64,000 nt of DNA. Source: Cryobacterium sp. GrIS_2_6. GTDB lineage: Bacteria; Actinomycetota; Actinomycetes; Actinomycetales; Microbacteriaceae. The DNA is taken from contig NZ_JAXCHP010000001.1 in NCBI RefSeq assembly GCF_035984545.1, positions 1,054,001 through 1,118,000 on the forward strand, given 5' to 3'. Made by a program: the position numbers and the translations under genes. Every line of letters begins with the position of its first letter. Position 1 is the first letter of the stretch. Of the stretch, positions 7,583 to 18,814 are shown one piece after another. A model generated the notes under the pieces. That model saw nothing but the letters and a program-made list of their open reading frames with translations. It did not search any database and was not told the origin of the DNA.

Positions 7583-8617
7583 ATGGCACAGGAGCTTGAA
7601 CTCGGACTCGACACCTTCGGAGACGTGACCTGGGATTCAGACGGCGCGCCCCTGCACCAGGCGCAGGTGCTCCGCAACGTCGTGGCGGAAGGGGTCCTCG
7701 CCGAGCAGGTCGGCCTCGACTTCTTCGGCATCGGGGAGCACCACCGCACGGACTTCGCGGTCTCGGCGCCCGAGGTCGTGCTTGCGGCGATCGCAGGGCG
7801 GACCACGCGCATCCGGCTCGGATCTGCAGTGACGGTGCTGAGTTCCGACGACCCGGTCAGGGTGTTCGAGCGCTTCGCGACCCTGGACGGCGTGTCGAAC
7901 GGTCGCGCGGAGGTCATCCTCGGCCGTGGCTCCTTCACCGAATCCTTCCCGCTCTTCGGTCTCGACCTCGGTGACTACGAACGGCTCTTCGAAGAAAAAC
8001 TCAACCTCTTCGCCGAACTCCTCAAGGAAGAACCGGTGACCTGGACGGGAGCGACCCGCGCGGGGCTCACCGACCAGAGCGTCTACCCGCCGACAGAGTC
8101 CGGGTCCATTCGCACCTGGATCGGTGTCGGCGGCAGCCCGCAGTCCGTTGTCCGCGCCGCCCATTACGGTCTCCCGCTCATGCTCGCGATCATCGGCGGC
8201 TCACCCCTCGCCTTCGCGCCCCTCGTCGAGCTCTACCATCGTGCCCTCGGCGAATTCAAGCGTCCGACCCAACCGATCGGTGAACACTCCCCGGGGTACG
8301 TCGCCGAAACGGATACGCAGGCGCGCGAGGAGATGTGGCCGCACTATGCCGCGATGCAGGAGCGCATCGGGCGGGAACGGGGTTGGGGTCCCGTGAGCCG
8401 CGACCAGTTCGAACACGATGCCGGACCGGACGGCGCCCTGTTCGTGGGCTCGCCGGAGACCGTAGCGGCCAAGATCGTCGCAACGGCGCAGGGCCTCGGC
8501 CTGTCGCGTTTCGATCTGAAGTACAGCCTCGGCACCCTCAGCCACGAGAAACTGATGTCGAGCATCGAGCTGTATGGCACCCGGGTGGCTCCGCTGGTGC
8601 GGGACGCGCTGGGTTGA
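7583..8617 (+). CDS. LLM class flavin-dependent oxidoreductase
   Basis: A 344-residue luciferase-like monooxygenase family protein. Typical segments are LAEQVGLDFFGIGEHHRTDFAVS near residues 45-65, IRLGSAVTVLSSDDPVRVFERFATLD near 85-110 and GRAEVILGRGSF. Members use reduced FMN or F420; the substrate is not predictable here. The ATG at 7583 follows GAGGAG by six bases; an upstream in-frame codon would read through the tandem repeat and was rejected. Transcribed alone, 98 bases before glgX. Confidence 0.9.
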   Translation: MAQELELGLDTFGDVTWDSDGAPLHQAQVLRNVVAEGVLAEQVGLDFFGIGEHHRTDFAVSAPEVVLAAIAGRTTRIRLGSAVTVLSSDDPVRVFERFATLDGVSNGRAEVILGRGSFTESFPLFGLDLGDYERLFEEKLNLFAELLKEEPVTWTGATRAGLTDQSVYPPTESGSIRTWIGVGGSPQSVVRAAHYGLPLMLAIIGGSPLAFAPLVELYHRALGEFKRPTQPIGEHSPGYVAETDTQAREEMWPHYAAMQERIGRERGWGPVSRDQFEHDAGPDGALFVGSPETVAAKIVATAQGLGLSRFDLKYSLGTLSHEKLMSSIELYGTRVAPLVRDALG

Positions 8618-8715
8618 TCTTCCAGCTGGCGAGGTTCGTGACGCGGTAGCGTACAAGGGGTGCCGCCTGCCCGCTCGGGTGAGCGCATCCACCGGAAAAC
8701 AGCAGAAGGAGTCCC

Positions 8716-10926
8716 TTGGAAACCTGGCCAGGCACCGCTTACCCCCTCGGAGCGACGTTCGACGGAACCGGAACGAATTTCGCCATCTTCAGCGAGGCGG
8801 CGGAACGCGTCGAACTGTGTCTCTTCGACGATGACGGCACCGAGACCCGGGTGGAGGTCATCGAGTCGAGTGCGTTCATCTGGCACTGCTATCTCCCGCT
8901 CGTGCAGCCGGGGCAGCGCTACGGCTACCGGGTGCACGGCGCCTATAACCCCGCAGCGGGACACCGTCTGAACGAGAACAAGCTCCTGCTCGACCCGTAC
9001 GCCAAGGCCACCTCCGGGACGATCGACTGGGATCCGTCGCTTTTCTCCTACAATTTCGGCGACCCGGATTCCCGGAACGACGACGACTCTGCGTCGCACA
9101 TGATGCTCGGTGTCGTGGTGAACCCGTTCTTCGACTGGCTCGGCGACCGCCCGCCGCGCACGCCGTACAGCGAATCGTTCATCTACGAGGCCCACGTGAA
9201 GGGCCTGACCGAGCTCATGGAGCTCGTCCCAGAGTCGCAGCGCGGCACATATGCGGGGGTCGCGCATCCCGCGGTCATCGACCACCTGCAGAAACTCGGA
9301 GTCACGGCTATCGAACTGATGCCGGTGCATCAGTTCGTCAATGACGGGACGCTCGAGGAGAAGGGGCTCCGCAACTACTGGGGCTACAACACGATCGGCT
9401 TCTTCGCCCCGCACAACGCGTACTCCTCAACGGGGGATCGCGGCCAGCAGGTGCAGGAGTTCAAGGGAATGGTGCGCAGCCTGCACGACGCCGGCATCGA
9501 GGTCATCCTCGACGTCGTGTACAACCACACCGCAGAGGGCAACCACCTCGGCCCGACCATCTCGTTCAAGGGCATCGACAACGAGGCGTACTACCGTCTG
9601 ATGGACGACGACAAGCGGTACTACATGGACTACACGGGCACGGGAAACACCCTCAACGTGCGCCACCCCCATGTCCTCCAGCTCATCATGGATTCCCTGC
9701 GGTACTGGGCGATCGAGATGCACGTCGACGGCTTCCGGTTCGACCTGGCCTCTGCCCTGGCACGGGACCTCTACGACGTCGACAAGCTCTCCACTTTCTT
9801 CGAACTCGTCCAGCAGGATCCGATCGTGTCCCAGGTGAAGCTCATCGCCGAGCCGTGGGACGTCGGCCCCGGCGGATACCAGGTCGGCAACTTCCCCGCC
9901 CAGTGGACGGAATGGAACGGGAAGTACCGGGACACCGTCCGCGACTTCTGGCGGGGTGAGCCGTCGACCCTCGGTGAGTTCGCCTCGCGGATCACCGGCT
10001 CCGCGGATCTCTACGAGCACTCCGGGCGGCGTCCGGTGGCCTCGATCAACTTCGTCACGGCGCACGACGGCTTCACCCTCTCCGACGTCGTCTCCTACAA
10101 CGAGAAGCACAACGACGCCAACGGCGAGGGCAACAACGACGGTGAGTCGCACAACCGTTCCTGGAATTCCGGTGCGGAGGGTCCGACGGACGACGCGGAA
10201 GTCCTCGCCCTGCGCGCCAGGCAGCACCGCAACTTCCTGACCACACTCCTCCTGTCCCAGGGCGTGCCGATGCTCCTGCACGGCGACGAGCTCGGCCGCA
10301 CCCAGCAGGGCAACAACAACACCTACGCCCAGGACTCCGAGCTCAGCTGGATCCACTGGGACACGGCAGACCAGCCGCTCATCGAATTCACCGCCGCGAT
10401 CTCCCGGCTGCGCAAGGACCACCCCACCTTCCGCCGCAGCCGCTTCTTCGACGGACATCCCAACGTACGCGCCGCCGCCGAAGACACCCTGAGCGACATC
10501 GTCTGGCTGAACAGCGACGGCGAGGAGATGCGCACGGAGGACTGGGACGAGGGCAGGGCAGGCACGGTCGCCATGTACCTCAACGGCGACGGCATCCGTG
10601 AACGCGACTATCGCGGCCAGCCCGTCGTCGACGTCAACTTCCTCGTGTGCTTCAACACGGACGCCGAGGACGTCGAATTCCGGCTGCCCCCTGCGATCTA
10701 CGCTCCGCAGTGGGAGATTGTGGTCGACACGGCCGGCGAAGGCGCCGACGCGATCCCGCGCCCGGCCGGCGCGATCCAGACCGTCAGGTCCCGGTCCGTC
10801 GTGGTGCTGCGTGCCTACCAGGCGCCCGAGGTCGCGCCGGACCATTCCGTCGCCGCCTCCCTGGCCGGCCTCGCCGGAACGCCGACGGCGCTCGCGCTCA
10901 ACCCGGACCACCCGGTCGAACCATGA
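8716..10926 (+). CDS. glgX: Glycogen debranching enzyme GlgX
   Basis: A 736-residue GH13 enzyme: an N-terminal CBM48 domain (about residues 5-105) and a (beta/alpha)8 barrel. Nucleophile D343 lies in GFRFDLA, acid/base E379 in IAEPWD, and D451 in TAHDGF. Length and layout fit GlgX, which cleaves alpha-1,6 branches of phosphorylase-limited glycogen and releases malto-oligosaccharides. Those are the substrates of TreY, whose start overlaps the glgX stop. The TTG start at 8716 is supported by AAGGAG four bases upstream and the usual opening sequence W-P-G. First gene of the glgX-treY-treZ operon. Confidence 0.95.
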   Translation: METWPGTAYPLGATFDGTGTNFAIFSEAAERVELCLFDDDGTETRVEVIESSAFIWHCYLPLVQPGQRYGYRVHGAYNPAAGHRLNENKLLLDPYAKATSGTIDWDPSLFSYNFGDPDSRNDDDSASHMMLGVVVNPFFDWLGDRPPRTPYSESFIYEAHVKGLTELMELVPESQRGTYAGVAHPAVIDHLQKLGVTAIELMPVHQFVNDGTLEEKGLRNYWGYNTIGFFAPHNAYSSTGDRGQQVQEFKGMVRSLHDAGIEVILDVVYNHTAEGNHLGPTISFKGIDNEAYYRLMDDDKRYYMDYTGTGNTLNVRHPHVLQLIMDSLRYWAIEMHVDGFRFDLASALARDLYDVDKLSTFFELVQQDPIVSQVKLIAEPWDVGPGGYQVGNFPAQWTEWNGKYRDTVRDFWRGEPSTLGEFASRITGSADLYEHSGRRPVASINFVTAHDGFTLSDVVSYNEKHNDANGEGNNDGESHNRSWNSGAEGPTDDAEVLALRARQHRNFLTTLLLSQGVPMLLHGDELGRTQQGNNNTYAQDSELSWIHWDTADQPLIEFTAAISRLRKDHPTFRRSRFFDGHPNVRAAAEDTLSDIVWLNSDGEEMRTEDWDEGRAGTVAMYLNGDGIRERDYRGQPVVDVNFLVCFNTDAEDVEFRLPPAIYAPQWEIVVDTAGEGADAIPRPAGAIQTVRSRSVVVLRAYQAPEVAPDHSVAASLAGLAGTPTALALNPDHPVEP

Positions 10927-13304
10927 GGATCCCACACTCGACCTACCGGTTGCAGATCACGGCGGCCTTCGACCTCGCCGCCGCTGAAGGGATCCTCGAC
11001 TACGTCGTCGGCCTCGGCGCGGACTGGATCTACCTCTCGCCGCTTCTCACCTCCGCCGACGGCTCCAACCACGGTTACGACGTCGTCGACCACGCGGCCA
11101 TCGATCCCGTCTGGGGCGGGCCGGAGGGGCTCCGTCTGCTCGCGGCAGCGGTGGCGGATGCCGGGCGCGGCATCCTCGTGGATATCGTGCCCAATCACAT
11201 GGGCGTCGACGACCCGCACCGCAACGCCTGGTGGTGGGACCTGCTCCGATTCGGGCAGGACTCCCGTTATGCGGAGGCGTTCGACGTCGACTGGGCGGCG
11301 GGCGACGGAAAGATCCTGCTGCCGGCCCTCGGCGACGACACCCCGGGAGAGGGCAGCGAACTCGACCGGCTCGAGATCGTCGGCGACGAGCTGCACTACT
11401 ACGACCACCGGTTCCCGATCCTCCCCGGCACGGCCGACGACGGCGCCGATGCCCGGACCGTGCACTCGAGGCAGCACTACACGCTGGTCAACTGGCGCCG
11501 TGCCGACCGGGAACTCAACTACCGGCGCTTCTTCGCCGTGAACAGCCTTGCGGGCATCCGCGTCGAGGTTCCCTGGGTCTTCGACGAGTCGCATCGCGAG
11601 ATCGTGGGCTGGGTGCGGGACGGCCTCGTGCAGGGCATCAGGATCGACCACCCCGACGGCCTCGCCGACCCGGGCGGTTACCTCGACCGGTTGCGCCACG
11701 CGACTGACGGAACGTACGTGCTCGTCGAGAAGATCCTCGAGGGCGACGAGACTCTGCCAACGAGCTGGTCGACCAGGGGCACGACGGGCTACGACGCCCT
11801 CGCCGACGTCGACCGGATCTTCGTCGACCCGGCGGGACAGGCTGCCCTCGACGCGCTCGAGAAACGCCTGCAGGACGATTCCCCGGAACCGGGGGAGAAC
11901 GGCCGCCCTCAGACCTGGGCCGAGCTCGTCTCCGAGCGGAAACGCGGCATCGCCGACGGCATCCTGGGCTCAGAGGTGCGCAGGATCGCGCGCCTCATCC
12001 CCGGGATCCCCGTGACGGAGGCGGTCGACGCCCTCGCAGAGCTGCTCGCCGCCATGCCGGTGTACCGCTCCTACCTTCCGCTCGGCTTCGAGCTGCTCGA
12101 CGAGGCCGCACGGCGCGCATCCGCCCGCAGGCCGGACCTCGCCGGAAAGATCGGCCGGCTGCTGGCCGTGCTGGCCGACCCGCGGACCCCCGCCGCGGTC
12201 CGGTTCCAGCAGACCTCCGGCATGGTGATGGCCAAGGGCGTCGAGGACACCGCGTACTACCGCTACAGCCGGCTCACCTCGCTCAACGAGGTCGGAGCAG
12301 ACCCCTCGGAATTCTCCATTGATGCGGAGACCTTCCACGCGCGACAGCAGTCCAGGGCGGCGACCTTCCCTGACTCGATGACGACGCTCTCCACCCACGA
12401 CACGAAACGGGGAGAGGACGTCCGCGCCCGCATCACCGTCATCGCCGAGATCCCCGCGGAGTGGGAGGCGACCCTGGACACGCTCCGCACGAACGTGCCA
12501 CTCGGCGACGGCCCGCTCGAGAACCTGCTCTGGCAAGCGGTCGTCGGGTCCTGGCCGGCCAGCCGCGAACGCCTGGGCGCCTACGCGCTCAAGGCCGCCC
12601 GCGAATCCGGAACGTCGACGACCTGGAACGCCCCGGACACCGTCTTCGAGGCGAAGCTCGAGACCCTGGTCGCCGCGGCCTTCGACGACCCCACCGTCAC
12701 AACCGCCCTCACCGACTTCGTGGAACGGGTGCGGCAGGCGGGCTGGAGCAACTCCCTCTCGGCCAAGCTCGTGCAGCTCACCATGCCGGGAGCACCGGAC
12801 GTCTACCAGGGCAGCGAACTTTGGGAGACCTCCCTCGTCGACCCGGACAACCGGCGCCCCGTCGACTACACCGTCCGTCGCGGCATCCTCGCCCGCATCG
12901 ACGACGGATGGCTGCCGCCCGTCGACGAGACCGGCGCCGCGAAGCTGCTCGTCACGAGCCGCGCGCTGCGCCAGCGCCGCGACGCCCCCGAACGGTTCTT
13001 CCGCCACGCAGCAGTTCCGGCATACGGCGCCGCCGCTGCACACCTGCTCGCCTTCGACCGCGGCGACGCCGTCACGGTCGTCACCCGGCTTCCGCTCGGC
13101 CTCGCAGCACAGGGTGGCTGGCGGGACACCACGATCGTGCTCGCCGGTATCCCGGTGACCGACGTCCTCACCGGGGAACGGTTCGCCGGCGGTACCCTCC
13201 TCGTGCGCGACCTGCTGCGCCGCTACCCGGTCGCCCTCCTCGTGCCGGATCGGGGCACGGACCAGGGAACCGAATCACCGATCGTCACCGAGAAGGACGA
13301 CTGA
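10923..13304 (+). CDS. treY: Malto-oligosyltrehalose synthase TreY
   Basis: A 793-residue protein starting [11 protein letters not shown], the usual TreY opening. GH13 catalytic residues are D242 (GIRIDHPDG), E269 (VLVEKIL) and D493 (STHDTKR). TreY rearranges the reducing-end alpha-1,4 bond of maltodextrins into an alpha,alpha-1,1 bond, giving maltooligosyl trehalose. ATG start inside the glgX stop (ATGA), and its own stop overlaps the treZ ATG by one base, so all three are coupled. Trehalose serves as an osmo- and cold-protectant in actinobacteria. Confidence 0.95.
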   Translation: MRIPHSTYRLQITAAFDLAAAEGILDYVVGLGADWIYLSPLLTSADGSNHGYDVVDHAAIDPVWGGPEGLRLLAAAVADAGRGILVDIVPNHMGVDDPHRNAWWWDLLRFGQDSRYAEAFDVDWAAGDGKILLPALGDDTPGEGSELDRLEIVGDELHYYDHRFPILPGTADDGADARTVHSRQHYTLVNWRRADRELNYRRFFAVNSLAGIRVEVPWVFDESHREIVGWVRDGLVQGIRIDHPDGLADPGGYLDRLRHATDGTYVLVEKILEGDETLPTSWSTRGTTGYDALADVDRIFVDPAGQAALDALEKRLQDDSPEPGENGRPQTWAELVSERKRGIADGILGSEVRRIARLIPGIPVTEAVDALAELLAAMPVYRSYLPLGFELLDEAARRASARRPDLAGKIGRLLAVLADPRTPAAVRFQQTSGMVMAKGVEDTAYYRYSRLTSLNEVGADPSEFSIDAETFHARQQSRAATFPDSMTTLSTHDTKRGEDVRARITVIAEIPAEWEATLDTLRTNVPLGDGPLENLLWQAVVGSWPASRERLGAYALKAARESGTSTTWNAPDTVFEAKLETLVAAAFDDPTVTTALTDFVERVRQAGWSNSLSAKLVQLTMPGAPDVYQGSELWETSLVDPDNRRPVDYTVRRGILARIDDGWLPPVDETGAAKLLVTSRALRQRRDAPERFFRHAAVPAYGAAAAHLLAFDRGDAVTVVTRLPLGLAAQGGWRDTTIVLAGIPVTDVLTGERFAGGTLLVRDLLRRYPVALLVPDRGTDQGTESPIVTEKDD

Positions 13305-15115
13305 TGAGCTCAGCAGAGCCCACCAACGAGGCCTGGGACGTCGAGGTCTGGGCGCCGCACGCGCAGGCGGTCGACCTGTTCCTGCGCAACACCGCCCCCG
13401 GCTCTGCCGGGGAACCGGTCACCCGGTCCATGGCCCGGGCGGAGGGCGGCTGGTGGCGCCTGCGGATGTCCGACGGCCGGGCAGAGCCTCGCGACTACGG
13501 ATTCGTGATCGACGGCGCAGGCCCGTTCCCCGACCCGCGTTCCCGCCGCCAGCCCGACGGCGTGCATGCCCTGTCCCGCACCTTCGACCCCGGCACGCAT
13601 GCCTGGCAGGACTCGCGCTGGACCGGCCGCCAGCTCGCGGGCGGAACGATCTATGAGCTGCATCTGGGTACCTTCACCCCGGAGGGCACCCTCGATGCCG
13701 CGGCCGCACGCCTCGGCCATCTGGTGTCCCTCGGGATCGACTTCGTCGAGCTCCTGCCGGTCAACGCCTTCAACGGAACCCACAACTGGGGCTACGACGG
13801 CGTTCTCTGGTACGCCGTGCACGAGGGCTACGGGGGACCCGCCGCCTACCAGCGCTTCGTCGACGCCTGCCACCAGGCCGGCATCGGAGTGATCCAGGAC
13901 GTCGTCTACAACCATCTCGGGCCGAGTGGGAACTACCTGCCGGAATTCGGGCCGTACCTCAGTGAGGCGGCCGGGAACACCTGGGGTTCCTCGCTGAACC
14001 TCGACGGACCGGACTCCGATCCGGTCAGGCGGCACATCATCGACAACGCATTGATGTGGCTCGATGAGTACCACGTCGACGGGCTGCGCCTCGACGCGGT
14101 GCACGCCCTCCGCGACGATCGGGCAACCCACCTGCTCGAGGAAATGGCCGGGGAGGTAGCCGCGCTCAGTGCCTTCGCCGGTCGCCCGCTGACCCTGATC
14201 GCCGAGTCCGACCTCAACGATCCTCGCCTGATGGCCCCGGCGGAGGCCGGAGGCTACGGCCTCGACGCACAGTGGAGCGACGACTTTCACCATGCCGTGC
14301 ACGTCGCCCTGACCGGGGAGACCACCGGCTACTACGCAGACTTCGCCCCGCTCAGCGCACTCGCCAAGGTCCTCACCCACGGCTACTTCCACGACGGCAC
14401 GTTCTCGAGCTTCCGCGGCCGCAGGCACGGCCGTCCGATCGATAGGCAACGGATGCCGGCGTGGCGCCTCGTCGTCGGTAGCCAGAACCATGACCAGATC
14501 GGAAACCGCGCCACCGGCGATCGCCTGACCGGCACGCTCGACGCCGGCCAGCTCGCCATCGCCGCGACCCTGACCCTCCTCGGCCCCTTCACCCCGATGC
14601 TCTTCATGGGGGAGGAATGGGGTGCGACCACGCCGTGGCAGTTCTTCACCTCGCACCCGGAGCCGGAACTCGGCGCTGCGACCGCGACCGGGCGGATCAG
14701 CGAATTCACACGGATGGGCTGGGATCCCGCACTCGTGCCGGACCCGCAGGATCCGGCGACGTTCACGAGGTCCCGGCTCGACTGGGACGAATCCGAGCGT
14801 CCAGGCCCCGCACGGCTGCTCGGCCTCTATCGACGGCTCGCAGAACTGCGCCGCGAGGTGCCGGACTTCACCGAACCGCGCCTCGACCGGGTCGGCGTCG
14901 AGTACGACCCCGCGGGGTCCTGGCTGCGCCTGGTCCGTGGTTCCGCGGAGATCCTGGTGAACTTCGCAGCGGATGCCCGGCGCATGCCTGCCGGGACCGG
15001 CCCCGAGCTGCTCGACTTCGGGACGGACGGGCCTGCGCTGCTCTCCCGTGCGGACGACGGGTCCGTCGTGCTGGCGCCGCACTCCGTGCTCGTCCTCGCC
15101 GAGGCGGCCTCGTGA
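13304..15115 (+). CDS. treZ: Malto-oligosyltrehalose trehalohydrolase TreZ
   Basis: A 603-residue GH13 enzyme with an N-terminal CBM48-like domain ([15 protein letters not shown]) and barrel residues D264 ([10 protein letters not shown]), E301 (IAESDL) and D397 ([10 protein letters not shown]). It hydrolyses the bond next to the trehalose unit made by TreY, releasing trehalose. The GTG start of the next gene overlaps its stop codon (GTGA), extending the operon to a fourth gene. Confidence 0.95.
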   Translation: MSSAEPTNEAWDVEVWAPHAQAVDLFLRNTAPGSAGEPVTRSMARAEGGWWRLRMSDGRAEPRDYGFVIDGAGPFPDPRSRRQPDGVHALSRTFDPGTHAWQDSRWTGRQLAGGTIYELHLGTFTPEGTLDAAAARLGHLVSLGIDFVELLPVNAFNGTHNWGYDGVLWYAVHEGYGGPAAYQRFVDACHQAGIGVIQDVVYNHLGPSGNYLPEFGPYLSEAAGNTWGSSLNLDGPDSDPVRRHIIDNALMWLDEYHVDGLRLDAVHALRDDRATHLLEEMAGEVAALSAFAGRPLTLIAESDLNDPRLMAPAEAGGYGLDAQWSDDFHHAVHVALTGETTGYYADFAPLSALAKVLTHGYFHDGTFSSFRGRRHGRPIDRQRMPAWRLVVGSQNHDQIGNRATGDRLTGTLDAGQLAIAATLTLLGPFTPMLFMGEEWGATTPWQFFTSHPEPELGAATATGRISEFTRMGWDPALVPDPQDPATFTRSRLDWDESERPGPARLLGLYRRLAELRREVPDFTEPRLDRVGVEYDPAGSWLRLVRGSAEILVNFAADARRMPAGTGPELLDFGTDGPALLSRADDGSVVLAPHSVLVLAEAAS

Positions 15116-15636
15116 GCGGTCAGCGAGGCTTCCTGTCCGCGGAGACCGGAACGGCCCTTGCCGCACTCGCGGCCCTCGATGCCGCAGCGGACCCGCTCGA
15201 CCGCGTGCGCGGCATCCGCCGGCTGCTGCTCGCCCTCGACGCCGACCCGGCGACCCTCACCGCGGTGCGGGACGCCCTCGCCGGCGGTACGGGCTGGGAG
15301 GCCATCGCGGCGGCGGCGGGGCTGAAACCACCGGCGGCCAGGTGGCGGTGGAGCGGTTCGGACTCCGAGATCGCCGCCCGCCTCGAGGCAGGCCGGAAGA
15401 GATCGGCCCGTCCGAGTTCCGTGCCGACCGAACTGCCCGGATACTCGGTCGCGGAGGCGGCGACGAGGCTCGGTCTCACCGTCCAGGCCGTCTATCTCCG
15501 GGTGAGCCGGGGTAAACTGGCCAGCCAGACCATCGAGCTGCCGGACGGCCGCTCGTACAAACGGGTCTTCCTCGACGCAGCGGACGACGTGCCAAGCCCG
15601 CCGGTCGCGTTCGGCCCGGCCGGCCAGACCACGTGA
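15112..15636 (+). CDS. Helix-turn-helix protein at the end of the trehalose operon
   Basis: A 174-residue protein. The N-terminal half is Ala/Leu-rich and helical. The C-terminal part contains a MerR/excisionase-like helix-turn-helix ([21 protein letters not shown], about residues 108-128) followed by [24 protein letters not shown] start overlapping the treZ stop, so it is translated with the pathway. It could be a regulator of the operon or simply a passenger; nothing in the sequence decides this. Confidence 0.75.
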   Translation: MSGQRGFLSAETGTALAALAALDAAADPLDRVRGIRRLLLALDADPATLTAVRDALAGGTGWEAIAAAAGLKPPAARWRWSGSDSEIAARLEAGRKRSARPSSVPTELPGYSVAEAATRLGLTVQAVYLRVSRGKLASQTIELPDGRSYKRVFLDAADDVPSPPVAFGPAGQTT

Positions 15637-15728
15637 ACCGGATCGGGCGGATGCCCGCAGCTTCAGACCCACACACACGTGCCGAAACCACAGGCGTGCC
15701 GAAACCACAGGGATGACGGAGTACCACC

Positions 15729-16265
15729 ATGACTGATTTTCCGACAGAGAACTTCAACCGCACCACCCCGTACAACACGGGTGACCACACGGCCGTGACC
15801 CCGGTCGTCGGAACGGAGACCGGGTCCCGGGCGATCTCGGCGCCGCCGGAGAAGCAGCCGAGGCCGGCATCCGCGGTTTCTGCCAGCGGGAGCGGCGCGT
15901 CGCGCACGGCGCTCGTCGTGCTGGCCGCCATCGGGATGCTCGGACTCGCGTTCGTCGTGATGATTCTCGTCGGCGTCTCGAGCGAGAGCATCAACGCCCT
16001 CGCCGTCTTCGCGACTCCGATCGCGTCGATGGTTGCGGCGTACTACGGAATCACCCTGAGCATCCAGCAGGTCAAGAACGAGCGCGCAGAAAAGGAGACC
16101 GCGATCAAGCGGGCTGACGTCGCGGACGCATCGAGCCGGGAGACCGAGGTCTGGGCTGCCCAGATGGAATCGGGACTCCGCGTGGCGATGGCCAAGCTCA
16201 CCGCCGCCCACATCGGCACCGATGAGGTCACCAAGGCGGCGGGCACGCCGGACGGTTTCTTCTAG
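15729..16265 (+). CDS. Hypothetical membrane protein with C-terminal coiled region
   Basis: A 178-residue protein: a polar N-terminus (residues 1-55), two adjacent hydrophobic segments (about 58-82 and 88-112, including ALVVLAAIGMLGLAFVVMIL), then a charged helical tail (VKNERAEKETAIKRADVADA) of about 65 residues. The arrangement suggests a hairpin in the membrane with a cytoplasmic coiled coil. ATG start. Its last 4 bases overlap the end of the DUF2252 remnant on the other strand. I recognise no family. Confidence 0.7.
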   Translation: MTDFPTENFNRTTPYNTGDHTAVTPVVGTETGSRAISAPPEKQPRPASAVSASGSGASRTALVVLAAIGMLGLAFVVMILVGVSSESINALAVFATPIASMVAAYYGITLSIQQVKNERAEKETAIKRADVADASSRETEVWAAQMESGLRVAMAKLTAAHIGTDEVTKAAGTPDGFF

Positions 16266-17181
16266 GCGACGGTTTCTCCCTGGCGCGGTCTTTCTAAGCA
16301 GCGGTCCTTCTCAGCAGAGACGAGGCGCCCTGACCTGATCGGTTCGACGAAACCGGCAGAGTCCGCCGTGGCCTGGTCTGCATATGCGACCGCGAAGTCG
16401 GCGAACGCCCTGTCGGCCTTACCACCCAGGCCCAGGTAAGCGGCGATCGGCACCGGGTCTCCGGAGCGGGCGTGAGCGCGCGCGAGCGTCGTGCCGGTCA
16501 GCCGGGCATAGGCGAGCAGCCCTGCCGCGGTGAACGTCGCAGGATCGGGCGACCACTTCATGTCGCGCAGCTGACGCCCGTAATACTGCCCGCCCAGCGG
16601 GGTCGTCGCCCAACCGAGGAATACGTCTCCCGAGGCCTGCATCAGGCGCTGGCCCTCGACGACGCGCTGGCCGGCATGGGCCGGCCCAGCGGGCGACCCC
16701 GTCGCCGTGTCACTCCGGTCGATCACCGATCGCTGTGCCTCCTTGAGCTGGAGCACGAGCACGTCTTCCGGTCCGATCCCTTCGAGCAGGACGACCCAGG
16801 AGTACAGGCCCACGCTGCCGACCCCGACGACCTTGTGCGGCGGTCCTCGCTCGCGAACAGGCCGAAATTGGACAGGTGCGCGTCACTGCAGAGCTGGGTA
16901 TCGAGGCCCGTGTCCGGAAGCGCGGCGAGGTCCCGCGCCATCACGAGGGCGGTTCCGCGGAAGAACGTTAACGGTGACACGCCCATCCGGGCATGCCGCA
17001 ACGGGATCGGGGACGGGTCACTCGTGCTCGCCTGGCCGAGGAGCAGGTCGACAGGATCGGCGCGATTCGCCGGGGCCTCCCAGGCGCAGAGCGAGGATCG
17101 CGGCGGCCGCATCCGCGCGGCACGGCCCAGCTCTTCATGCTGCGTCGTCGTAGGGCGAACGGTGTCCGTCGTGCTGTCCAT
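16262..17181 (-). pseudogene. DUF2252 family protein broken by internal deletion and frameshift
   Basis: Two reading frames together make an incomplete DUF2252 protein, a family of about 440 residues with kinase-like features. The upstream frame (ATG at 17181) has the N-terminal signatures RMGVSPLTFFRG and LCSDAHLSNFGLFASEDRR. At about 16836-16846 the sequence jumps into another frame at KVVGVGSVGLYSWVVLLEG, which in intact members lies some 130-160 residues further on. The missing part includes the FDLNDFDE region. The downstream frame then follows the family to its stop. So a deletion removed the middle and shifted the frame; the gene is very likely inactive. Confidence 0.8.
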
Positions 17182-17219
17182 GGCGAGAGTGTATCGCCCC
17201 GGCAAACGCGGCGTCCCAC

Positions 17220-17270
17220 GGATCAGCGAAACGGATCAGCGAAACGGATCAGCGAAACGGATCAGCGAAC
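17220..17270 (+). repeat. 13-bp tandem repeat, four copies
   Basis: GGATCAGCGAAAC is repeated at 17220, 17233 and 17246 with a near-complete fourth copy at 17259. The array runs into the last codons of the MpaB-family gene, which ends at 17262, and lies 39 bases upstream of the DUF2252 remnant start. The unit is not a multiple of three, so copy changes would alter the MpaB C-terminus. Confidence 0.9.
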
Positions 17271-18053
17271 ACGAACCCGTGGGGCTGACGGAGCGGGGGA
17301 GCCGAGGTAGTGGTCCCGCGGCCAGTGCCGCACGCGTCTCGGGAGCAGCGGGTAGACGCGGATCGTGATGCGCAGTATCCGGTCGAAACGGCGTTGCCGG
17401 CGGGGAGACCAGCTCAGGTCGAACAGGTCGCGCACGGAGGGTGGCAGCAGTCCGACGGTGACCAGGCGGGCGAGGGGCATGACAAGGCGCAACAGCAGCG
17501 GCCCGCTGCGGGGGTACAGGAGCCGCTTGGCGACCTCCCGGGTGGTGCCATCCGTCCGCAGCCCGTCGAGCCTCTGCTGCCAGTAGGTCGCGAAGGCCGC
17601 CCGATCGCGCGGCCACAGCTCACCGGGGACCTGAAGGGCTGTGCCGAGCACCGCGTATTCCCGATACAGGGACTCGGCGGTGGTGTCGTCGAACGCTCCG
17701 AACACCCGCCCGTACATGCCGACGGCCGAGTCGTAGAGCGTCGCCGCCACCCAGAGCTGCAGCTCGGGCGTGAAGGCGTTGTATGCGGGCGCCCCGCCGG
17801 CTGCCGCGCCGACGACGGGAACGTGGGCCCGGTTCACCCGCCGAACGGCAGCCCTGGCCTGATCCGCAGTGCCGCAGGTCACGGCATAGGCGTAGCTCAG
17901 GGTGCCGGCCAGCCGGTCGAGGGGCCGGTTCTCGAAATCGCTGTGGTGGGCGACACCGTGCCCGATCGCCGGATCCGCGAGCTGGAGCAGGATGGAGCGA
18001 CCGCCCGCGAGCAGCATGACGGCCTCGCCCGCTATGTCCCGAAGCTGCAGCAT
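17262..18053 (-). CDS. Oxygenase MpaB family (DUF2236) protein
   Basis: A 263-residue protein of the DUF2236/MpaB family, haem-binding oxygenase-like proteins that include latex-cleaving enzymes. Visible family marks: GEAVMLLAGGRSILLQLADPAIGHGVA at the N-terminus (quoted in part), HSDFENRPLDRLAGT with a candidate haem-ligand His, and RVNRAHVPV then ELQLWVAATLYDS further on. The ATG at 18053 follows GGGGAGG by six bases. The gene ends inside the 13-bp tandem repeat. Substrate unknown. Confidence 0.82.
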   Translation of the reverse strand: MLQLRDIAGEAVMLLAGGRSILLQLADPAIGHGVAHHSDFENRPLDRLAGTLSYAYAVTCGTADQARAAVRRVNRAHVPVVGAAAGGAPAYNAFTPELQLWVAATLYDSAVGMYGRVFGAFDDTTAESLYREYAVLGTALQVPGELWPRDRAAFATYWQQRLDGLRTDGTTREVAKRLLYPRSGPLLLRLVMPLARLVTVGLLPPSVRDLFDLSWSPRRQRRFDRILRITIRVYPLLPRRVRHWPRDHYLGSPAPSAPRVRVR

Positions 18054-18197
18054 GACCGGCCTCCCCTGTGATGGCCGAGTGTAGTCCGTCAAAAGTATTT
18101 CGGGAGTTTCTCCCCGATCCGGAATAAACCCGCTCTCTATGCGCTTGCATGTATTCGAGGGCGGCGATCCATCCGTCACGCAGACTTGAGGAGCATC

Positions 18198-18761
18198 ATG
18201 ACCGAAACCACCGCCACGACCATCCCGGGCTACAAGGCCGGAACCTGGACCATCGACCCGACCCACTCCGAGGTCGGCTTCAGCATCCGCCACCTCATGA
18301 TCAGCAAGGTCAAGGGCACGTTCGAACGCTTCGCAGCGACTTTTGTCACCGGCGAGAACCCCCTCGACTCCGTCGTCACCGCCTCAGCAGAGGTCGCTTC
18401 GATCAACACCAACGAAGCCAGCCGCGACGGCCACCTCCGCACCGGCGACTTCTTCGACGCCGAGACCTACCCGACGATCGACTTCGTCTCCACCGGTGTT
18501 CGTGAAGTCAAGGGCGAGTTCCTCGTCGACGGCAACCTCACGATCAAGGGCGTCACCAAGCCCGTCACCTTCGACTTCGAGTTCGGCGGCTTCGGCACCG
18601 ACCCCTACGGCAACTACAAGGCCGGTGCAACGGCCAAGGCCGAGATCACCCGCGCCGACTTCGGCCTCAACTACAACGCAGCGCTTGAGACCGGCGGCGT
18701 CCTCCTCGGCGAGAAGGTCACCATCACCATCGAACTGCAGGCCGTCCTCAACCAGGCGTAG
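18198..18761 (+). CDS. YceI family lipocalin-like protein
   Basis: A 187-residue YceI-domain protein, an extended beta barrel that binds long isoprenoid or lipid ligands. It shows GTWTIDPTHSEVGFSIRHLM at residues 15-34, FDAETYPTIDF, and NLTIKGVTKPVTFDFEF. There is no signal peptide, as is common for actinobacterial members. ATG at 18198, four bases after TTGAGGAG; a TTG 12 bases upstream is less likely. Monocistronic and closed by a strong terminator. Confidence 0.93.
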   Translation: MTETTATTIPGYKAGTWTIDPTHSEVGFSIRHLMISKVKGTFERFAATFVTGENPLDSVVTASAEVASINTNEASRDGHLRTGDFFDAETYPTIDFVSTGVREVKGEFLVDGNLTIKGVTKPVTFDFEFGGFGTDPYGNYKAGATAKAEITRADFGLNYNAALETGGVLLGEKVTITIELQAVLNQA

Positions 18762-18778
18762 TCTTCCCGGTTCGTGAG

Positions 18779-18810
18779 AAGGGGCCCCACTTCGGTGGGG
18801 CCCCTTTTTT
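18779..18810 (+). terminator. Intrinsic terminator after the yceI-like gene
   Basis: A perfect 12-bp stem AAGGGGCCCCAC/GTGGGGCCCCTT on a TTCG loop is followed by TTTT. It probably serves the convergent FUSC gene as well, because the 5' arm is preceded by AA and the stem is symmetrical. Confidence 0.92.
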
Positions 18811-18814
18811 GCGG

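Noticed and set aside
17220..17270. A CRISPR array
   Set aside because: The 13-bp units are directly adjacent without spacers. No repeat-spacer pattern was seen anywhere in the window.
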